Positions 1-8,032 are shown, numbered from the stretch's first letter. The stretch: 18,861 nt of DNA from JBEIUL01 sp044356865 (GCA_044356865.1 JBIKVN010000029.1:1-18861), one strand, 5' to 3'. Program-made: numbers and translations. The notes: generated from the sequence alone by a model not told the origin.

Positions 1-104
1 CGGCCCTGCATGCCGTTCATCATCGCCTGCAGGTCGGCGTTGAACTTCTTGAGGTCGTGGGCGAAGCGGCGGAGTTCCTGCGGATCGACGATCGCCTTGG
101 CCAT
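1..104 (-). CDS. WXG100-like small protein, 5' end only (cut by window edge)
   Basis: Only the first 34 codons are present; the gene runs off the left edge. The start ATG (102-104 on the plus strand, read as CAT) is preceded by GGAG about 6 nt upstream. The visible residues begin MAKAIVDPQELRRFAHDLKK and continue with NADLQAMMNGMQG. This polar, helix-forming start (VDPxELRRFAxxLKxFN) matches from memory a group of planctomycete WXG100 proteins, roughly 90-residue helical hairpins exported by, or related to, type VII secretion. The WXG turn would lie outside the window, so the family cannot be confirmed here. It is transcribed divergently from the aldehyde dehydrogenase gene across a 53-bp gap. 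A -10-like TACACT lies 26 nt upstream of the start. Confidence 0.6.
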   Translation of the reverse strand, partial: MAKAIVDPQELRRFAHDLKKFNADLQAMMNGMQG

Positions 105-130
105 GGCATGCTCCGGGAGGGTGCGGGTCG

Positions 131-136
131 AGTGTA
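131..136 (-). promoter_or_regulatory. Putative -10 hexamer for the WXG100-like gene
   Basis: On the minus strand this reads TACACT, a TANNNT match to the sigma-70 -10 element. It lies 26 nt before the ATG at 104, leaving room for a leader carrying the GGAG Shine-Dalgarno. No convincing -35 is visible. It sits back to back with the hexamer at 142-147 on the other strand, 5 bp away. TANNNT is short, so position is the main argument. Confidence 0.35.
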
Positions 137-141
137 GCGGG

Positions 142-147
142 TACCTT
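142..147 (+). promoter_or_regulatory. Putative -10 hexamer for the aldehyde dehydrogenase gene (N10 from ATG)
   Basis: TACCTT ends 10 nt before the ATG at 158. A start site 6-7 nt downstream of the hexamer would give a leader of about 4 nt, and no Shine-Dalgarno is present. The same spacing recurs at three other starts in the window (1654, 10998 minus, 17963). No clear -35 is visible. Confidence 0.45.
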
Positions 148-157
148 GTCGCCCCTC

Positions 158-1609
158 ATGGACGCGACTCCCGAGACTCGGGCCCTCCTGGGCGGCAACT
201 GGATCGAGGCCGCGGACGGCCGGCGCTTCGCGGTCGAGAACCCGGCGACGGGCGGCGAGGTCGCCGAGGCCGTCGACGGCGGCGAGCCCGAGTTCCGGGC
301 CGCGATCGACGCGGCGGCGGCGGCGTTCCCGGCCTGGCGCGACCGGGTCGCGGCCGAGCGGGGGGCGATCCTGCGGAAGTGGGCGGAACTCCTGCTGCGG
401 GACCGCGAGCGGCTGGCCCGGCTCATGACCCTCGAGCAGGGGAAGCCGCTCGCCGAGGCCCGCGGCGAGGTCGCGTACGCGGCGAGTTTCCTCGAGTGGT
501 TCGCCGAGGAAGCCCGGCGGATCCGGGGCTCGGTGATTCCGGCGGGCGCCGCCGACAAGCGGCTGCTCGTGCTGCAGCGGCCGGTCGGAGTCACCGCGGC
601 GATCACGCCCTGGAACTTCCCGCTCGCGATGATCACCCGGAAGGCCGGCGCGGCCCTCGCGGCCGGGTGCCCGATGGTCGTGAAGCCGGCGGAGCTGACG
701 CCGCTCAGCGCGATCGCGGCGGGCGAGCTCGCGGTCGAGGCGGGGGTGCCGGCGGGCGTACTCGCGGTGGTGCCGACCTCGGATCCGGTCGCGTTCTCGC
801 GGGTGATCTTCGGCGACGCCCGCGTCCGCAAGGTCTCGTTCACCGGCTCGACCGAGGTCGGCAAGATCCTCATGCAGGCGGCGGCCGGCCATGTCACGCG
901 GCTTTCGCTCGAGCTCGGGGGGCACGCGCCGCTGCTGGTCTTCGCCGACGCCGACCTCGACCTCGCGGTGTCCCAGTGCGTCGCCAGCAAGTTCCGCAAC
1001 GGGGGCCAGACCTGCGTCTGCGCGAACCGGATCCTCGTCGAGCGGAGCGTGCTCGACGCCTTCACCGAGCGGCTCGTCGCGGCGGTGCGCGGCCTGAAGG
1101 TCGGGGACGGCCTCGACGAGGGCGTCGCGATCGGCCCGCTCATCGAGGACTCCGCGGCGGCCAAGGCCCTCGCCCATGTCGCCGATGCGGTCGCGGGCGG
1201 GGCGAAAGTCCTGTGCGGCGGCGGACTCGTCGAGCTTCCCGGCCGGCCGCCGAGATTCGTGGCCCCGACCGTCCTCGCGGGCGTGCGGCCCGGCATGCTC
1301 TGCTGCCGCGAGGAGACTTTCGGCCCGGTCGCGCCGGTCCTCGCCTTCGACTCCGAGGCCGAGGCGATCGCGCTCGCCAACGACACGCCCTACGGTCTCG
1401 CCGCCTACGCCTTCACCCGCGACGGGAGCCGGATCATGCGGCTGGCCGAAGCCCTCGACTACGGCATCGTCGGCGTGAACGACGGCCTGCCCGCCACCGC
1501 GCAGGCCCCCTTCGGCGGAGTGAAGGAGAGCGGCTTCGGGCGCGAGGGCGGAAGCGAGGGGCTGCGCGAGTACCTCGTCGAGCGATTCGTCTCGTGGCGG
1601 GTCGCCTGA
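158..1609 (+). CDS. gabD: NAD(P)-dependent aldehyde dehydrogenase, succinate-semialdehyde dehydrogenase type
   Basis: Aldehyde dehydrogenase of 483 aa, the usual length for the GabD group, oxidising an aldehyde (probably succinate semialdehyde to succinate, in 4-aminobutyrate breakdown) with NAD(P)+. The catalytic set is complete: Asn153 in PWNFP, Lys176 in VVKPAE, Glu252 in LELGG, nucleophile Cys286 in GGQTCVCANR, and EETFGP at 385-390. The CxC pair Cys286/Cys288 is characteristic of SSADH, where it can act as a redox switch. The end of the domain has PFGGVKESGFGREGG. I chose the ATG at 158 over an in-frame TTG at 146, because the TTG would lie inside the putative -10 and adds only four non-conserved residues. 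No GABA transaminase gene is adjacent, so the substrate is inferred from the family; other semialdehydes remain possible. Confidence 0.88.
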   Translation: MDATPETRALLGGNWIEAADGRRFAVENPATGGEVAEAVDGGEPEFRAAIDAAAAAFPAWRDRVAAERGAILRKWAELLLRDRERLARLMTLEQGKPLAEARGEVAYAASFLEWFAEEARRIRGSVIPAGAADKRLLVLQRPVGVTAAITPWNFPLAMITRKAGAALAAGCPMVVKPAELTPLSAIAAGELAVEAGVPAGVLAVVPTSDPVAFSRVIFGDARVRKVSFTGSTEVGKILMQAAAGHVTRLSLELGGHAPLLVFADADLDLAVSQCVASKFRNGGQTCVCANRILVERSVLDAFTERLVAAVRGLKVGDGLDEGVAIGPLIEDSAAAKALAHVADAVAGGAKVLCGGGLVELPGRPPRFVAPTVLAGVRPGMLCCREETFGPVAPVLAFDSEAEAIALANDTPYGLAAYAFTRDGSRIMRLAEALDYGIVGVNDGLPATAQAPFGGVKESGFGREGGSEGLREYLVERFVSWRVA

Positions 1610-1637
1610 GCGGGTCGATCCGCCCTTCGCCGCCGCG

Positions 1638-1643
1638 TACACT
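1638..1643 (+). promoter_or_regulatory. Putative -10 hexamer for the rhomboid-tgt-yajC-secDF block (N10 from ATG)
   Basis: TACACT ends exactly 10 nt before the ATG at 1654, and the intervening bases are C-rich, as at the dehydrogenase start. No Shine-Dalgarno lies between them. This suggests that the block starts its own transcript with a leader of a few nucleotides, although the dehydrogenase stop codon is only 44 bp upstream. Confidence 0.48.
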
Positions 1644-1653
1644 CGTCGCCCCC

Positions 1654-2793
1654 ATGGGCCTCCAGGACCGCGATTACCTCCGTGATTCGCCGCCGCCCCC
1701 GCGGCGGCCCGCCCGATCGGGCGGCGGCCTCGGCCTGCCGCTCTGGAGCGTCACCACCTGGATCATCGTGGTCACCGGCGCGATCTTCCTGGTCGACCGC
1801 TTCCTGCCGCCGGCGTTCGCCCCGGACGGCACCATCACCGTCCTGAACCCCGAACTCGCGGCCCGCTGGGCCTCGGTGCCGGCGGCCAACCGGGTCGTCG
1901 GCGAGCCCGAGCCGCCGCGGGGCTGGCAGGCGAACGTCACCGAGTCCTACCGCGGCCCCGTGGAAACCCCGCAGGGCACCGCCGAGGTCGAGGTGCCCGT
2001 CCTCGTCGTCCACGGCATCCGCGTGCCGCCGATCCAGAAGTGGCTCCAGTTCACGACCGGGCAGGCGATCATCTACCGCGACTCGACCTTCGGGCTCGTC
2101 GGCTTCGAGTTCTGGCGCTTCATCGGCTACATGTTCCTGCATGCCGACGTGACGCACCTGCTGTTCAACATGATCGGGCTCTTCTTCTTCGGCCCGATCG
2201 TCGAGAACTACCTCGGGGGGAAACGCTACTTCGCGTTCTACCTCCTCTGCGGGATCTTCGGCGCGGCCCTGTTCATGCTGTTGAACATCGGGGGCCTGCT
2301 CGCGAAGGAACACCTCGGGTCGGTCCCGCCGGGGCTCCTGCCGAACGCTCCTTTCGCGCCGCTGATCGGGGCGAGCGCCGGGGTCTTCGGGGTCATCTTC
2401 GCCGCGGCGTACCTGATGCCGAACGCGACGGTCTACCTCTTCGGGATCTTCCCGATGCGGCTCCGGACCCTCGCCTTCGGGCTCGTGGCGTTCGCGGTGG
2501 TGACCGTGCTCATGAAGGGGAACAACGCCGGCGGCGAGGCGGCCCATCTCGGGGGAGCGATCGCGGGGGCGTGGTTCATCCGCCGGCCGCACCAGCTCCA
2601 CGGGTTCTTTGACTTCCTCGGCCGGGCCGACCCGACCTCCCGCAGCAACAAGGTCCGCAAGGCCGCCCGGTCCGGGACCGGGCCCTCGAGCGCGGAGATC
2701 GACCGGATCCTCGACAAGGTTCGCGAGCGGGGCCTCGCGAGCCTCGACGCACGGGAACGGGCGACGCTGCGCGAGGCGAGCCGGCGCGACTGA
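1654..2793 (+). CDS. Rhomboid-family intramembrane serine protease with large loop and DUF6576-like tail
   Basis: Integral membrane protein of 379 aa that should cleave membrane-anchored substrates within the bilayer. The catalytic dyad is visible: Ser241 in GASAG and His298 in AAHLGG, each in a hydrophobic helix. The family's HADVTHLLFNM segment is at 163-173. The layout is a proline-rich cytoplasmic start (13-25), TM1 at about 33-50, a long hydrophilic loop of about 100 residues (51-150), then a cluster of about five membrane segments to about 310. The soluble tail ends in EIDRILDKVRERGLASLDAR, resembling the short DUF6576 domain found behind many bacterial rhomboids. The start ATG is set by the -10-like TACACT 10 nt upstream. 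The stop is followed after one base by the tgt start, so the two are probably co-transcribed. Substrates are unknown. Confidence 0.88.
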   Translation: MGLQDRDYLRDSPPPPRRPARSGGGLGLPLWSVTTWIIVVTGAIFLVDRFLPPAFAPDGTITVLNPELAARWASVPAANRVVGEPEPPRGWQANVTESYRGPVETPQGTAEVEVPVLVVHGIRVPPIQKWLQFTTGQAIIYRDSTFGLVGFEFWRFIGYMFLHADVTHLLFNMIGLFFFGPIVENYLGGKRYFAFYLLCGIFGAALFMLLNIGGLLAKEHLGSVPPGLLPNAPFAPLIGASAGVFGVIFAAAYLMPNATVYLFGIFPMRLRTLAFGLVAFAVVTVLMKGNNAGGEAAHLGGAIAGAWFIRRPHQLHGFFDFLGRADPTSRSNKVRKAARSGTGPSSAEIDRILDKVRERGLASLDARERATLREASRRD

Positions 2794-2794
2794 C

Positions 2795-3943
2795 ATGCCC
2801 GCCTCGCGCCCGATCTCCTTCCGCGTCGGGCGCCGCTCAGCGGCGAACCGGGCCCGTCTCGGCCGCGTCGAGACGCCCCACGGCGGGTTCGACACCCCGG
2901 CCTTCATGCCGGTCGCGACCGCCGCGGCGATGAAGGGCCTGACCCCCGCGCAGGTCCGCTCGACCGGCAGCCAGATCATCCTGAACAACGCCTACCACCT
3001 GCTGGTGCGGGTCGGCGTCGAGCGGATGCGGGAGGTCGGGGGCAGCCATCGCTTCATGCGCTGGGACGGCCCGATGCTTACCGATTCCGGCGGATTCCAG
3101 GCATTCTCGATGAGCGGCATCAACGCCCTCGACGAGGAGGGCGTGACCTTCCGCTCCTTCGTCGATGGGTCCCGGATCCGCCTCGGGCCGCGGGAGTCGA
3201 TGGAGATCCAGAACGCGATCGGGGCCGACATCATCATGGCCTTCGATGACTGCCCGCCCGGCGACACCACGCCACGGCGCCGCGAGGAGGCCCACGGGCG
3301 GACGCTCCGCTGGCTCGAGGAGTGCCTCCGCCACCACGCCCGGCCGGCCGAGCAGGCGCTTTTCGGCATCGTGCAGGGGGGGACCGACCTCGACCTGCGG
3401 CGACGCAGCGTCGAGGGGGTGTGCGGGCATGACCTGCCGGGCTTCGCCATCGGCGGCGTGGCGGTGGGGGAAGGGCCCGACCAGATCCGCGCGGTCGTCG
3501 AGTTCACCGCGCCGCTCCTGCCCGAGGATCGCCCCCGCTACCTGATGGGGGTCGGGTACGAGCGCGACATCGTGATGGCCGTCGCGGCCGGGGTCGACAT
3601 GTTCGATTGCGTCCTGCCCACCCGGAACGGCCGGAACGCCTTCGCCTTCACCCGGCACGGGCCCCTCCGGCTGCGGAACGCCCGCTTCGCCCGGGACCCC
3701 GACCCGATCGAGGAGGGGTGCGACTGCGAGACCTGCGCGGGCGGTTTTTCCCGGGCCTACCTGCGGCATCTCTTCGCCGCCGAGGAGATGCTGGGGCCCA
3801 CCCTGGTGAGCCTCCACAACCTCCGGCACTTCCAAAGCCTCATGCTGGACATCCGCGCGGCCATCGCGGAAGATGCGTGGTCCTCGCTTCCGGCCCGCTG
3901 GCCGGTCCTCACGGCCCCCGCGGAGGGGGCTCCTGAGGTGTGA
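2795..3943 (+). CDS. tgt: tRNA-guanine(34) transglycosylase (queuosine biosynthesis)
   Basis: Enzyme of 382 aa that exchanges guanine-34 of tRNAs with GUN anticodons for the queuosine precursor preQ1. The TIM-barrel signatures are intact: DSGGF (Asp97, general acid/base), AFDDCPP (149-155, substrate-binding Asp), GIVQGG (191-196), GFAIGGVAVGE (216-226), RYLMGVG (248-254), and MFDCVLPTRNGRN with the probable nucleophile Asp271. The zinc site is Cys309, Cys311, Cys314 and His341; it has one extra residue between Cys314 and the following SRAY motif compared with Escherichia and Zymomonas Tgt as I recall them. It starts 1 bp after the rhomboid stop without a Shine-Dalgarno, suggesting coupled translation. 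Its place before yajC-secDF is a common bacterial gene order. No queA is present in the window. Confidence 0.96.
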   Translation: MPASRPISFRVGRRSAANRARLGRVETPHGGFDTPAFMPVATAAAMKGLTPAQVRSTGSQIILNNAYHLLVRVGVERMREVGGSHRFMRWDGPMLTDSGGFQAFSMSGINALDEEGVTFRSFVDGSRIRLGPRESMEIQNAIGADIIMAFDDCPPGDTTPRRREEAHGRTLRWLEECLRHHARPAEQALFGIVQGGTDLDLRRRSVEGVCGHDLPGFAIGGVAVGEGPDQIRAVVEFTAPLLPEDRPRYLMGVGYERDIVMAVAAGVDMFDCVLPTRNGRNAFAFTRHGPLRLRNARFARDPDPIEEGCDCETCAGGFSRAYLRHLFAAEEMLGPTLVSLHNLRHFQSLMLDIRAAIAEDAWSSLPARWPVLTAPAEGAPEV

Positions 3944-3967
3944 CGGCGAGGTTCGAGAACCCACCCG

Positions 3968-4405
3968 ATGCTTCCCGTCGACCCCGCCACCCCGATCATG
4001 ATCCTCGCCCAAGACGCTCCCGGCCTCGCCGGCCAACCCGTCGCCGCGCCCGCGGCCGGCACGACCGCCGCCCCCGGCACCCCGGTCGGGCAGCCCGCCC
4101 CGGCGCCCGGCATGGACAACAGCTTCCTCTTCATGATGGTCGCGTTCGTCGCGGTGCTGATCGGTACCCAGATCTGGGCCGCCCGCAAGGACAAGAAGAA
4201 GCGGGACACCCTGCTCGGCTCGCTCAAGCGGAACGACCGCGTGCAGACCACCGGCGGGGTGATCGGCTCGATCATCGAGGTGAAGCCCGAGACGGTCGTC
4301 CTGAAGGTCGACGAGAACTCGAACACCCGCATCACCTTCGCCCGCAGCTCGATCGTGGCGGTGCTGGCGGCCGCCGACGGTGACAAGGCCGACGCGAAGG
4401 CCTGA
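3968..4405 (+). CDS. yajC: Preprotein translocase accessory subunit YajC
   Basis: Single-pass inner-membrane protein of 145 aa that associates with SecDF and the SecYEG translocon. An unusually long Ala/Pro/Gly-rich start (about 50 residues) precedes the membrane helix at about 52-70. The conserved YajC core follows: basic ARKDKKKRDTLLGSLKRND, then RVQTTGGVIGSI and a beta-rich cytoplasmic part to about 133. YajC of Escherichia coli is about 110 aa and lacks this extension, so the true start could also be the ATG at 3998 (residue 11). The gene lies 24 bp after tgt and 70 bp before secDF, which supports the assignment. No strong Shine-Dalgarno is seen; a GGCGAGG lies about 17 nt upstream. Confidence 0.9.
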   Translation: MLPVDPATPIMILAQDAPGLAGQPVAAPAAGTTAAPGTPVGQPAPAPGMDNSFLFMMVAFVAVLIGTQIWAARKDKKKRDTLLGSLKRNDRVQTTGGVIGSIIEVKPETVVLKVDENSNTRITFARSSIVAVLAAADGDKADAKA

Positions 4406-4423
4406 GCCGTTTCGGCGCGGCTC
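4404..4423 (+). repeat. Inverted repeat just after the yajC stop
   Basis: Arms GAGCCG and CGGCTC (6 bp, perfect) flank an 8-nt loop and begin at the last bases of the yajC stop codon. No T-run follows, so it is a weak terminator candidate. It could be a processing or mRNA-stability hairpin between yajC and secDF. An inverted repeat with the same arm sequence lies at 15882-15898 before smc. Confidence 0.45.
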
Positions 4424-4475
4424 CTCCCGACCATACGGAATCCCGGCGCGTCCGGCCGATAAGGGCACGATCCCG

Positions 4476-7400
4476 ATGAAGAGCATCCCCTTCCGACTGT
4501 TGCTGATCCTCGCCCTCGTCGCCGGCTGCGCCTGGGCGGTCTCGGCCAAGCCGGTCCGGCTCGGGAAGGACCTCCGAGGCGGCGTCAGCCTGGTCTACGG
4601 CGTCTCGATCCCCGACGGGGCCCCGGCCGAGCAGACGCTCGCCCAGGTCATCGAGGTGCTGAAGGAACGCGTCAATCCGCAGGGCGTCCTCGACATCTCG
4701 ATGCAGCCCCAGGGCCGCGACCGCATCGAGATCGTGATGCCGCTGCCGAACCCCGAGGTTCGCGAACTGCAGCGGACCTTCGACGCGAAGTTCGCCGAGA
4801 CCCTCGCCGCGAGCCGGATCGGGGCGACCGATCTCGACCAGGCGCTCGTCGCCGGCCAGGCCGGGGCCCGGTTCGGCGGCCTCGGCGGATCGCTTTCGGG
4901 CGAGGTGGCGGCCGTGCAGGCCGGCTTCGACGAGGCTCGCGACGCCAAGAGCGAACTCGAGCGGGCGATTGCCGCCGCGGCCGGCCCCGAGGCGATCTCG
5001 GCCGCCGAAGATCGCGTGGTGGGGGCCGAACTGGCGTTTGACCGGCTCCGCGCGGGCTTGCTTTCCCGCAACCTTCCCGAGTCGCGGCTCTCGGCCGCCC
5101 TCGCGATGGATGCGACGGTGCCCGCCCCGGCTGCCCCCGACGCGCCGGCCGCGCCGTCGCCGCGTCGGATCGAGCTCGACTCGATCGCGGCCGAGTTCCC
5201 GCACCTGTCGGAACGCATCGGGCCGCTGGTCGCGGCCTACGACGCCTACATCGCCAAACGGACCGGTTTCGACGACCCCGAGGACCTCATGCGGCTGCTT
5301 CGCGGCGCCGGCGTGCTCGAGTTCCACATCGCGGTCACCGCGGCGAATCCCGAAGGCGTGAACGTCGAGGACCTGCGCCGGCAGCTCGCCGACAACGGCC
5401 CGCGGGGCACCGACTCGCCGGTGGCCCGCTGGTACCGCATCAACGACCTGAGCCAGTGGGCCGACACGCCCGAGCAGCTCGATGCCCTCGAGGCCGACCC
5501 GGCCGGCTACCTCGCCGCGACCCGCGATCTCGTCGGGGCTCGATTCGCCGGCGACCTGTACGTGCTGCTCTACGTCTCCGACGCGAAGAGCATGACCCAC
5601 TCGGGCGGCGAGCGGTGGGCGATCGAGCAGGCCTTCCAGACCCAGGACACCCGCCTCGGCGGGGCGGCGGTCGCCTTCAACCTCGATCCGGCGGGCGGCG
5701 GCCGCATGGCCCGGCTCACCACCCCGAACGTCGGGAAGCCGATGGCGATCGTGCTCGACGAGCAGGTGTATTCGGCGCCGACCCTCAACAGCGCCATCGC
5801 CGGCAGCGGCGTGATCAGCGGCAACTTCTCGCCCGAGCAGATCAACTACCTGATCCGCGTGCTGGCGGCGGGTTCGCTCGACGCCCGGCTCTCGTCCGAC
5901 CCGGTCTCGGTGAACATCCTCGGGCCGTCGATCGGCTTCGACAACCTCGTCCGGGGCCGCGAGGCGATCGTGCTGTCGGTGAGCGTCACCTGCGTGGTGA
6001 TGGTCCTCTACTACTTCCTGGCCGGCGTCGTCGCGGTCATCGCCCTCGGCATCAACGCCCTCATGATCTTCGGGATCATGGCCCTGATCGACGGCACCTT
6101 CACGCTGCCCGGCCTCGCCGGCATCGCCCTCTCGATCGCGATGGCGGTCGACGCGAACGTGCTCATCTACGAGCGGCTGCGCGAGGAGCGGGACAAGGGC
6201 GAGAGCCTGACCATGGCGATCGCAAACGCGTATCGCCGCGCCCTCTCGGCGATCGTCGACGGCAACGTGACGAACCTCATCGTGGTCGCGGTGCTCTACA
6301 AGGTCGGGGCGACCGAAGTGAAGGGCTTCGCCCTCACCATGCTCATCGGCGTGGTGACCACGCTGTTCACCTCGCTCTTCGTGACCCGGACCCTCTTCAT
6401 GGTGCTCGAGCGCTGGCTCGGGGTCCGCTCGATGCCGATGCTGCCGACGGTGATCCCGGCGATCTCCCGGCTGCTCATGCCGCAGGTCGACTGGGTCGCC
6501 AAGCGGGCGGTCTTCCTCGGGTTCGCGGCGGTGCTGGCGGCGGTGTCGCTCGGGCTCGTCGCGAGCCGCGGCAGCGACATGCTCGAGACCGAGTTCCGCG
6601 GCGGCGTGAGCATGGGCCTCACCACCCGCCTCGCGACGGCCGGCGAGCCGGCGGATCCCGGATCGGGGCGGCTGATGCTCGCCCGGCCCGAGGTCGAGCG
6701 GCGGGTGCGGGCCCTCGGCGAGACGGCCGGAGCGGCGACCCCGATCCTCTGGGAGCTCCGCAACGCGAACGTCCTGACCGTCGGCGACGCCGGGGCCGAG
6801 GCCGATTCCGCCTCGTTCCAGATCCGGGTGGGCAATCCGCCGAGCGGCGAGTTCGAGGAAAGTCGCGTGACCCGCGACGTGGTCGAGGCGGTGGTCCGCG
6901 AGTTCGCGTCGCAGCTCGATGTCCAGTTGCCGCTCGAGTTCGACGGGGCCGGTGATGCGGCCCACGCGACCCGGACCTTCCAGCTCGAGCAGGCGACCGT
7001 CGGGCAGGCGACGGGCCGGCCCGAGGTCCGCGAGCCGGTCGGTGATTTCGCCGGCGGCGTGGCGGTGGTCGTCACGGGAATCTCTCCTCCGGCGAGCCTC
7101 GAGGACCTCTCCTCGCGGATCGGCCGGATGCGGCTCCAGCCCGATTTCGCCGGGAACGCCGGACGCCCCTCGAGGATCGTCGGGTTGCGTCCGGCCGATC
7201 CGGCCGACCTCGCCAAGGGCTATGTCGATGTCGCGGTGCTCGTGACCGACCCGGCGATCAGCTCGCGCACCGCCGATCTCGCGACCTGGGACTCGCGGCT
7301 GGCGGCGAGCGAGTGGCGGCTGGTGTCCGAAGCCCTCTCGCAGCAGGCGAGCCTCGACTCGGTCTCGAGCTTCTCCCCGGTGGTCGCCCAGAACCTCGCG

Positions 7401-7994
7401 GCCAACGCGAACGTGGCGGTCGTCCTGAGCATGATCTTCATGCTCGCATACATCTGGATCCGGTTCGGTTCGCTCCGCTACTCGACCGCGACGGTCATCG
7501 GCCTCGCCTGGAATGTCTGCATCACGCTCGGGTTCCTCGCGATCGCCCCGACCCTCGCCCGCTCGGCCTTCGGCCCGTCCCTGAACATCGAGGAGTTCCG
7601 GATCGACCTGAACGTGATCGCGGCGCTCCTCACGATCGTCGGCTACTCGCTGAACGACACGATCGTGATCATGGACCGCATCCGCGAGAATCGCGGCAAG
7701 CTGCCGTACGCGACGCAGGACGGGGTGAACCTGGCGATCAACCAGACGTTCAGCCGGACGGTGCTGACCGGCGGCTCCACCCTGGCGACGGCGGTGATCC
7801 TGATCTGGCTCGGCGGCACCGGCATCCGGCCGTTCGCCTACACCTTCCTCATCGGGCTGATCGCCGGTACGATCTCGTCCGTGATCGTCTCGGCGCCGTT
7901 GGTCTACAGCCGCAAGCTGGAGGAAGACGAGAAGCGGAAGGCCGCCGAGGAGTTGGAGAGCCGACGCGTGCTCGTGCAGCCGCGTCCGGCCTGA
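4476..7994 (+). CDS. secDF: Fused protein translocase subunits SecD-SecF
   Basis: Membrane protein of 1172 aa joining SecD and SecF, which use proton flow to pull exported proteins across the inner membrane. In order: TM1 (about 5-24), LGKDLRGGVSLV (29-40, variant of LGLDLRGG), a large periplasmic P1 region (about 40-480) with a helical Ala-rich insertion near 115-230, and the SecD helix cluster (about 484-650) with AVDANVLIYERLREE. SecF then starts near 670, with FRGGVSMG at about 706, an unusually large periplasmic loop (about 700-965), and a helix cluster with VGYSLNDTIVIMDRIREN. Proton-pathway residues are present: Asp559 (SecD), Asp1061 and Arg1094 (SecF). The ATG at 4476 is chosen because it immediately precedes the hydrophobic TM1. 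AAGGG lies about 10 nt upstream. Confidence 0.96.
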   Translation: MKSIPFRLLLILALVAGCAWAVSAKPVRLGKDLRGGVSLVYGVSIPDGAPAEQTLAQVIEVLKERVNPQGVLDISMQPQGRDRIEIVMPLPNPEVRELQRTFDAKFAETLAASRIGATDLDQALVAGQAGARFGGLGGSLSGEVAAVQAGFDEARDAKSELERAIAAAAGPEAISAAEDRVVGAELAFDRLRAGLLSRNLPESRLSAALAMDATVPAPAAPDAPAAPSPRRIELDSIAAEFPHLSERIGPLVAAYDAYIAKRTGFDDPEDLMRLLRGAGVLEFHIAVTAANPEGVNVEDLRRQLADNGPRGTDSPVARWYRINDLSQWADTPEQLDALEADPAGYLAATRDLVGARFAGDLYVLLYVSDAKSMTHSGGERWAIEQAFQTQDTRLGGAAVAFNLDPAGGGRMARLTTPNVGKPMAIVLDEQVYSAPTLNSAIAGSGVISGNFSPEQINYLIRVLAAGSLDARLSSDPVSVNILGPSIGFDNLVRGREAIVLSVSVTCVVMVLYYFLAGVVAVIALGINALMIFGIMALIDGTFTLPGLAGIALSIAMAVDANVLIYERLREERDKGESLTMAIANAYRRALSAIVDGNVTNLIVVAVLYKVGATEVKGFALTMLIGVVTTLFTSLFVTRTLFMVLERWLGVRSMPMLPTVIPAISRLLMPQVDWVAKRAVFLGFAAVLAAVSLGLVASRGSDMLETEFRGGVSMGLTTRLATAGEPADPGSGRLMLARPEVERRVRALGETAGAATPILWELRNANVLTVGDAGAEADSASFQIRVGNPPSGEFEESRVTRDVVEAVVREFASQLDVQLPLEFDGAGDAAHATRTFQLEQATVGQATGRPEVREPVGDFAGGVAVVVTGISPPASLEDLSSRIGRMRLQPDFAGNAGRPSRIVGLRPADPADLAKGYVDVAVLVTDPAISSRTADLATWDSRLAASEWRLVSEALSQQASLDSVSSFSPVVAQNLAANANVAVVLSMIFMLAYIWIRFGSLRYSTATVIGLAWNVCITLGFLAIAPTLARSAFGPSLNIEEFRIDLNVIAALLTIVGYSLNDTIVIMDRIRENRGKLPYATQDGVNLAINQTFSRTVLTGGSTLATAVILIWLGGTGIRPFAYTFLIGLIAGTISSVIVSAPLVYSRKLEEDEKRKAAEELESRRVLVQPRPA

Positions 7995-8017
7995 GGCAGG
8001 GTTCGATTCGCACGAAA

Positions 8018-8032
8018 CCATGAAATTCATGG
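8018..8032. repeat. Perfect 7-bp inverted repeat (operator-like) in the secDF-LysM gap
   Basis: CCATGAA and TTCATGG flank a single central A. The element is clearly less GC-rich than its surroundings and has odd dyad symmetry, as many dimeric-repressor operators do. It directly joins the GC-rich hairpin at 8031-8051. No family is assigned. The sequence symmetry is certain and the function is not. Confidence 0.5.

Noticed and set aside
1610..1623. Short hairpin GCGGG-TCGA-TCCGC after the dehydrogenase stop as a terminator
   Set aside because: The stem has only four Watson-Crick pairs plus one wobble and no T-run. It overlaps the region just upstream of the rhomboid -10.
10..1653. Upstream in-frame extension of the rhomboid gene through the dehydrogenase gene
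   Set aside because: The translation before the ATG at 1654 is low-complexity Arg/Gly-rich and lies antiphase over a clear dehydrogenase; the rhomboid starts at 1654.
3914..3930. GCCCCC-GCGGA-GGGGGC hairpin near the end of tgt
   Set aside because: It lies within codons for the Ala/Pro-rich C-terminus, has no T-run, and is followed closely by yajC of the same operon.
3950..3961. GGTTC-GA-GAACC dyad before yajC, resembling a tRNA T-loop
   Set aside because: No cloverleaf can be built around it. It is a 5-bp dyad of the size expected by chance.
4515..4535. Lipobox-like LVAGC near the SecDF N-terminus
   Set aside because: SecD starts with a retained transmembrane helix. The Cys is inside that helix and lipidation is not known for SecD.
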